DNA of 64,000 bases from Streptomyces sp. SCSIO 30461 (GTDB lineage Bacteria > Actinomycetota > Actinomycetes > Streptomycetales > Streptomycetaceae). Position 1 is the stretch's first letter. Each line of letters begins with the position of its first letter. The notes beneath the pieces were generated by a model. The model had not been told where the DNA came from. It made no database searches and was given only the letters and a program-made list of their open reading frames with translations. The translations under genes and the position numbers were made by a program. The stretch covers positions 3,650,001 through 3,714,000 of the forward strand of contig NZ_CP146101.1 in the NCBI RefSeq assembly GCF_037023745.1, read 5' to 3'. Shown here one piece after another: positions 60,601-64,000 of this stretch.

Positions 60601-61605
60601 CTACGTCGAGGGGAGAGCGTCGGTGCGCCGTTCGGCCAGGGCATGACGCAGTACCGTGTCCCGCCGTGTGCGGTCCGTGCCGGCGAGCAGCGCGCTGAGT
60701 ACGGCGACGCGGGCCTGTCCGGCACGCAGCGTCCCGGTCGGCACCGCCCCGGCGGCCACGAGGTCGACGGCGCCGCCCTGGGTGTAGATCTCGGTGACGG
60801 GACCGGCCGCCACCCGCGTGGTCAGAGCGACGAGCACACCACGGGATGTGGCTGAGCCGACGGCTTCGGCGAACTCAGGGCTGGCGTTTCCGGCACCGGT
60901 GGCGACCAGGACGATCCCCTGGGCGCCGGCGTCCACGGCCGTGTCCAGCAGGAGTGTGTCGGCGCCGGCGTGGTGCATCACCATGTCGACGCGGGGCGGG
61001 ACGCCGGGGAGGGCGGGCAGGCTCAACGCGGCCGGGCGCTCGGGGCGGCGCTCGATGGATGCCTGGCCGAAGCCCATGGCTCCCAGCGGGGCGCCGCTGG
61101 GGTCGGCGAAGGCGTCGGCGGCCAGTGTCTGCGTCTTCACCGTGCCGCGAGCGGCGTGGACCTTGCCGGCGAAGACGACGAGAACGCCCAGGTCGCGCAT
61201 TGTCGCGGCGGCCACCAGCGAGTCGTGGAGGTTGCCGGGTCCGTCCCCTTTCGCCGCCCCGAGGGGGAGTTGGGCACCGGTGAAGACCACGGGCCGCGGG
61301 TCGTCGTGGTGCAGATCGACCAGGAACGCCGACTCCTCCAGAGTGTCGGTGCCGTGGGTGACGACGACACCGTCCACGCCGGGGTCGGACAGCACCTCGT
61401 GCACGGTGTGGAGCAGTCTGAGCTGATGGGCGGTGGTGAGACGCGGGCTGTTGACCCGGAAGAGCTCGACCACCTCGACGGACACGCCATCGGGCAGCGG
61501 GGCTGTCGCCATGACCTCATGCCCCTGGGCGTCCGCGGCCAACCCTGCCCCCTGCCGGCGGCTGGCTATCGTCCCGCCGGTGCTGATGACGACGATCCTG
61601 CGCAC
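60601..61605 (-). CDS. ansA: L-asparaginase (type I/II fold)
   Basis: 334 aa; GTG 61605 is preceded by AAGGAG with seven bases spacing, while a frame extended to 61677 has no ribosome site and would cover the promoter. Catalytic threonines: VVISTGGTIAS at the N-terminus and VVTHGTDTLEESAF, with further contacts GAAKGDGPGNLHDSLVAAA. Cleaves L-asparagine to aspartate and ammonia. No signal peptide, so cytosolic. First gene of the ansA-aspA pair, divergent from the Lrp/AsnC regulator. Confidence 0.93.
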   Translation of the reverse strand: MRRIVVISTGGTIASRRQGAGLAADAQGHEVMATAPLPDGVSVEVVELFRVNSPRLTTAHQLRLLHTVHEVLSDPGVDGVVVTHGTDTLEESAFLVDLHHDDPRPVVFTGAQLPLGAAKGDGPGNLHDSLVAAATMRDLGVLVVFAGKVHAARGTVKTQTLAADAFADPSGAPLGAMGFGQASIERRPERPAALSLPALPGVPPRVDMVMHHAGADTLLLDTAVDAGAQGIVLVATGAGNASPEFAEAVGSATSRGVLVALTTRVAAGPVTEIYTQGGAVDLVAAGAVPTGTLRAGQARVAVLSALLAGTDRTRRDTVLRHALAERRTDALPST

Positions 61606-61754
61606 TCTGGGGCTCCTTGTCCCTCTGGGGTCCTGCTCCGGACTGATGGCCAAGCCACCGGACTGGTGTTCGGCCACTGTTCTGGCGCAATAGTAGAGAA
61701 GAGCGGGCGCCTGCCGATTGCCAATTCGTATGCCGATACCGCAAGCGCGTAGTG

Positions 61755-61769
61755 GATAATTGCGTCATG
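61755..61769 (+). promoter_or_regulatory. Leaderless-type promoter of the Lrp/AsnC gene
   Basis: -10 box GATAAT at 61755-61760 ends six bases before ATG 61767; no Shine-Dalgarno precedes the ATG. Transcription is expected to start on or next to the A of the start codon. The divergent ansA promoter must share this 162-bp gap. Confidence 0.6.
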
Positions 61770-62222
61770 GACGAGATTGATCGCGAGATCTTGCGCGAGC
61801 TTCAGAGTGACGGTCGGTTGAGTAACCAGGAACTGGCGCAACGGGTCGGCTTGACTCCGTCGCCCTGCATGCGCCGGGTCCGTCAGCTGGAGCAGGACGG
61901 GGTGATCCGGGGCTATCGGGCGATCATCGATCCCGAGGCGGTGGGGCGGAGCTTCGAGGTGCTCGTCTCCATCGAGGTGAAGCGCGATCGCGAGGCGGTC
62001 GAGGCGTTCGAGGCGGCGCTCGACGACATTCCCGACGTCATCGAGGCCTATCGGCTGTTCGGCAGCCCCGGTTGCCTGCTGCGCATCGCCGTGGCGGATC
62101 TGCGTGCGTACGAGCGCCTCTGGATCGAGAAACTGACCGCGCTCTCCGCCGTCACCGAGGTCAACTCGCAGATCATCATGAAGCGGATCAAGGAGTCGAC
62201 CGGCCTGCCGGTGGGGAGCTGA
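61767..62222 (+). CDS. Lrp/AsnC-family regulator
   Basis: 151 aa. Helix-turn-helix about 5-50: MDEIDREILRELQSDGRLSN, QELAQRVGLTPSPCMRRVRQ LEQDGVI; C-terminal RAM ligand domain (VLVSIEVKRDREAVEAFE, EAYRLFGSPGCLLRIAVADL, EVNSQIIMKRIKES). Binds an amino acid; with ansA-aspA divergent, asparagine or aspartate is the likely effector, and control of those genes its likely task. An in-frame GTG at 61752 would overlap the -10 box and is rejected. Confidence 0.93.
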   Translation: MDEIDREILRELQSDGRLSNQELAQRVGLTPSPCMRRVRQLEQDGVIRGYRAIIDPEAVGRSFEVLVSIEVKRDREAVEAFEAALDDIPDVIEAYRLFGSPGCLLRIAVADLRAYERLWIEKLTALSAVTEVNSQIIMKRIKESTGLPVGS

Positions 62223-62716
62223 GCCCGCCGCGCTCCGCCTGCCCGATTCATACCTGTCCGATCCGTACCGGCGGCCACGCGCGCGGTCGGAGCGCTCCCG
62301 CACTCGCCCCTGCGCCCGTGAACGCAGCAGAGCCGCATGTTCGCGGGTCGGTGTGCCGCCGGAAGCGTGCTCACGACCCCACGCCGCAACGGAACCCGGA
62401 TCCGTGGTTCCGCCCACGAGACAGTCGAACAGCTCCTGTGACAGCGCAGCCTCGTCGGCGCCGTAGCCGGCCGGCCGCGGCCGAGCCCACGGTCGGCTCC
62501 TCCGCCCCGCGCTCCATCGTCATGACCCAAGCCTCGCTCTCGAATCCCCACACCGCCCTGTCTCGGAGGCCCGTCCGCCCCCCCCGCACCGCTCCGGTGC
62601 GGGGGGCGGACGCAGACACGCCGGCGGGTCGGAGAACAAGGGCCCGGCGCGGTCATGAGTGCTGCCCGAGGGCCACGAGATCGACCACGGGATCATATGG
62701 TCCGGTCAGCGACGAT
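62223..62716. other. Intergenic region, no gene seen
   Basis: 494 bp between the Lrp gene and the membrane phosphatase. Holds the hairpin at 62573-62611. A 21-codon frame (62655-62720) ends in TGATG at the phosphatase start. Otherwise no motif-bearing frame. Confidence 0.4.
62573..62611 (+). terminator. Hairpin, probable terminator of the Lrp transcript
   Basis: 16-bp stem (right arm ggtgcggggggcggac) with two extra C in the left arm as a bulge; 5-nt loop. It is 350 bp after the Lrp stop, so it may instead belong to the leader of the following gene. Confidence 0.6.
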
Positions 62717-63862
62717 ATGATGCCTTATGTGATAGCGCCCGGACGGCTGCGAGGCCGTCGCCGCTCTTACGCTGGCCGCTGGCAAGCCGCTCAGCTGTCA
62801 CCGCTGGCTCTCACCATCGTCATTGCCGCCTTCGCGTTCTCCACACCCAGGGAGATCGCCTTCAGTCGGCTGCTGCCCGTTGCGCCCGCGTTGGCCGCCG
62901 CGATGTGGCCGGTGATCCCCACCCTGCTCCTGGGTGCGGGCTGCCTTCTGATCATGATCACGCTCAGCTTCTTCTACGCCGATCTGGGCACCCAGTACAC
63001 CTCGGCCGCCATCGTGCTGGTCACCCTCGCAGCCGCGTACGCGAGCCATGTCAGGCGCCAGCGTGAGGAAGTCCTGTTCCATATCCGGCTTGTCGCCGAT
63101 GCGGCCCAGAAGGTGCTGCTGCGCCCCGTACCGCGCAGGATCGAGGGCGTCGAGATCGAGTCGCTGTACCTGGCCGCGCAAGAGCAGGCCCGTATCGGAG
63201 GCGACTTCTACGAAGCGGCGGACACACCGTACGGAATCCGGCTGCTCATCGGGGACGTGCGAGGAAAGGGCCTGTCCGCGGTGGGGGCGGCGTCCGCGGT
63301 GATCAGCTGCTTCAGGGAGGCGGCCTACGACGAGCCCGATGTGACCGGCATCATCCACCGGCTGGAGACCAGCATCAGCCGCTACAGTGCCGCGTTTCCC
63401 GGTCAGGACCTCCCCGAGCGCTTCGCCACCGCGATCATCGCGGAGATCCCGCCCACGGGTCGCCGGCTGCGGCTGCTCAACTGCGGTCACCCGCCGCCGC
63501 TGCTGGTCCGGGACAGTGAGGTGCTGGTCCTGGAGCCCAGTCAATGCTCGCCGCCGCTCAATCTCGCACCGCTCATCGGCGACCACTACGTCGTCGACAC
63601 GACCGCCTTCTCGCCGGGCGACCAGCTGCTGCTCTACACCGACGGTGTGACGGAGACCCGCGATCGGGCAGGGGAGTTCTTTCCGCTGACGGACTGGCTG
63701 CGTCGGCAGGGATCGGTGCGGCCCCGCGAACTGCTCGACCGGCTGCACCAGGATCTGCTGCGCTACAGCGGTGGACGGCTCGGCGACGACATCGCGGCCC
63801 TCGCGCTGCGATCCCCTGAGCCCGTTGCCGAGCACAGGGGGGACGACGGCCGCGGGCTGTGA
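62717..63862 (+). CDS. Membrane-bound SpoIIE/PP2C serine phosphatase
   Basis: 381 aa; ATG-ATG at 62717/62720, without a clear ribosome site, the second ATG overlapping a TGA (TGATG). N-terminal membrane region with three to four helices (LALTIVIAAFAFS, LLPVAPALAAAMWPVIPTLL, GCLLIMITLSFFYADLG, AAIVLVTLAAAYASHV; about 25-115), then the SpoIIE domain (about 140-370): ARIGGDFYEAAD, LIGDVRGKGLSAVGAAS, NCGHPPPLL, LLYTDGVTETRDRAG, GDDIAALAL. Metal-binding Asp residues all present. Dephosphorylates a Ser/Thr protein such as an anti-anti-sigma factor; no partner gene is adjacent. Confidence 0.9.
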   Translation: MMPYVIAPGRLRGRRRSYAGRWQAAQLSPLALTIVIAAFAFSTPREIAFSRLLPVAPALAAAMWPVIPTLLLGAGCLLIMITLSFFYADLGTQYTSAAIVLVTLAAAYASHVRRQREEVLFHIRLVADAAQKVLLRPVPRRIEGVEIESLYLAAQEQARIGGDFYEAADTPYGIRLLIGDVRGKGLSAVGAASAVISCFREAAYDEPDVTGIIHRLETSISRYSAAFPGQDLPERFATAIIAEIPPTGRRLRLLNCGHPPPLLVRDSEVLVLEPSQCSPPLNLAPLIGDHYVVDTTAFSPGDQLLLYTDGVTETRDRAGEFFPLTDWLRRQGSVRPRELLDRLHQDLLRYSGGRLGDDIAALALRSPEPVAEHRGDDGRGL

Positions 63863-64000
63863 CGGCCGAGGCCGCAGCGGCCGTACGGGGTGTGGTGCCC
63901 GGCCCGGCCGGCGGCCGTACGGGGCGTGGCGGAGGCTGCCGTGCGTGTCGCGGTGGTGGGTCACCCCGATACGGTCAGCCCCAGCCGAAACGGCGGTCCA
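63863..64000. other. Window end, no gene assigned
   Basis: 138 bp. Contains a direct repeat of ggccgtacgggg (63877 and 63910 areas). No frame with recognisable sense on either strand; may be the start of an intergenic region. Confidence 0.3.

Noticed and set aside
61606..61677. 24-residue N-terminal extension of asparaginase
   Set aside because: No ribosome site; it would cover the divergent promoter gap, while GTG 61605 has AAGGAG at ideal spacing.

Overview
The window looks like Streptomyces (or a close streptomycete) chromosome. It is very GC-rich with G/C at third codon positions, GTG starts are common, and it holds families typical of the genus: CvnABCD conservon genes, SpoIIE/PP2C phosphatases with HATPase tails, RICIN-type secreted proteins, secreted PI-PLCs and an AA10 LPMO. 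There is no rRNA, tRNA, CRISPR array, prophage or intact insertion sequence. Core genes are sparse and paralogous (a lone ctaD, a lone gltD), and at least seven gene remnants lie between intact genes. I infer an arm or arm-proximal region that has taken insertions and deletions.

Layout. 1-6.3 kb: secreted PI-PLC (cut by the window edge), orphan cytochrome oxidase subunit I with an overlapping small membrane gene, ABC-ATPase remnant, hydrolase, internally deleted phosphoesterase, fatty-acid desaturase. 6.4-9 kb: conserved hypotheticals, a transposase remnant and a methyltransferase. 9-18.4 kb: MHYT sensor and a conservon (cvnA-B-C) whose expected GTPase gene is missing; a cvnD-like GTPase plus a second roadblock gene sit 4 kb further on, past a nucleoside hydrolase, a Cys-cluster/pentapeptide protein, a PfpI protein and a decayed NDH-2 gene. 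19-27 kb: second PI-PLC, ATP-dependent DNA ligase, membrane-anchored LPMO, VanW protein, TetR and a saccharopine-dehydrogenase-like gene. 27-32 kb: a rearrangement junction (Tat-signal fragment against a decayed PBP) and two SpoIIE-type phosphatases. 32-38 kb: sigma-like/RICIN membrane protein, subtilase with P-domain, orphan gltD, lytic transglycosylase. 38-43.4 kb: a lipid-glycerol cluster (lipid kinase, alkyl-DHAP-synthase-like FAD enzyme, TetR, glycerol-3-phosphate dehydrogenase). 43.5-47.3 kb: Ser/Thr kinase facing a PAS-SpoIIE-HATPase protein, then a flavodoxin-fold gene behind an inverted-repeat operator.

47.7-54 kb: a histone-like/winged-helix protein, SDR, AMIN-like secreted protein, DHA2 exporter, then a cassette of three small exported proteins. 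Two of these carry glycine-rich repeats, and the third ends in a transposase-type helix-turn-helix. 53.6-64 kb: ArsB-type transporter with UspA, truncated exonuclease, glutathionyl-hydroquinone-reductase-type enzyme, a large beta-helix-like membrane protein, the asparagine-to-fumarate pair (ansA, aspA) divergent from an Lrp/AsnC regulator with a leaderless-type promoter, and a membrane SpoIIE phosphatase.

Functional themes: (i) signalling by conservon proteins and PP2C/anti-sigma-like kinases; (ii) phospholipid and glycerol-phosphate metabolism (two PI-PLCs, desaturase, lipid kinase, ADPS-like enzyme, GlpD); (iii) cell-surface proteins (LPMO, VanW, transglycosylase, subtilase, glycine-rich cassette). 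The best candidates for something undescribed are the glycine-rich secreted cassette (52.0-53.5 kb) and the split conservon (9.9-18.4 kb).
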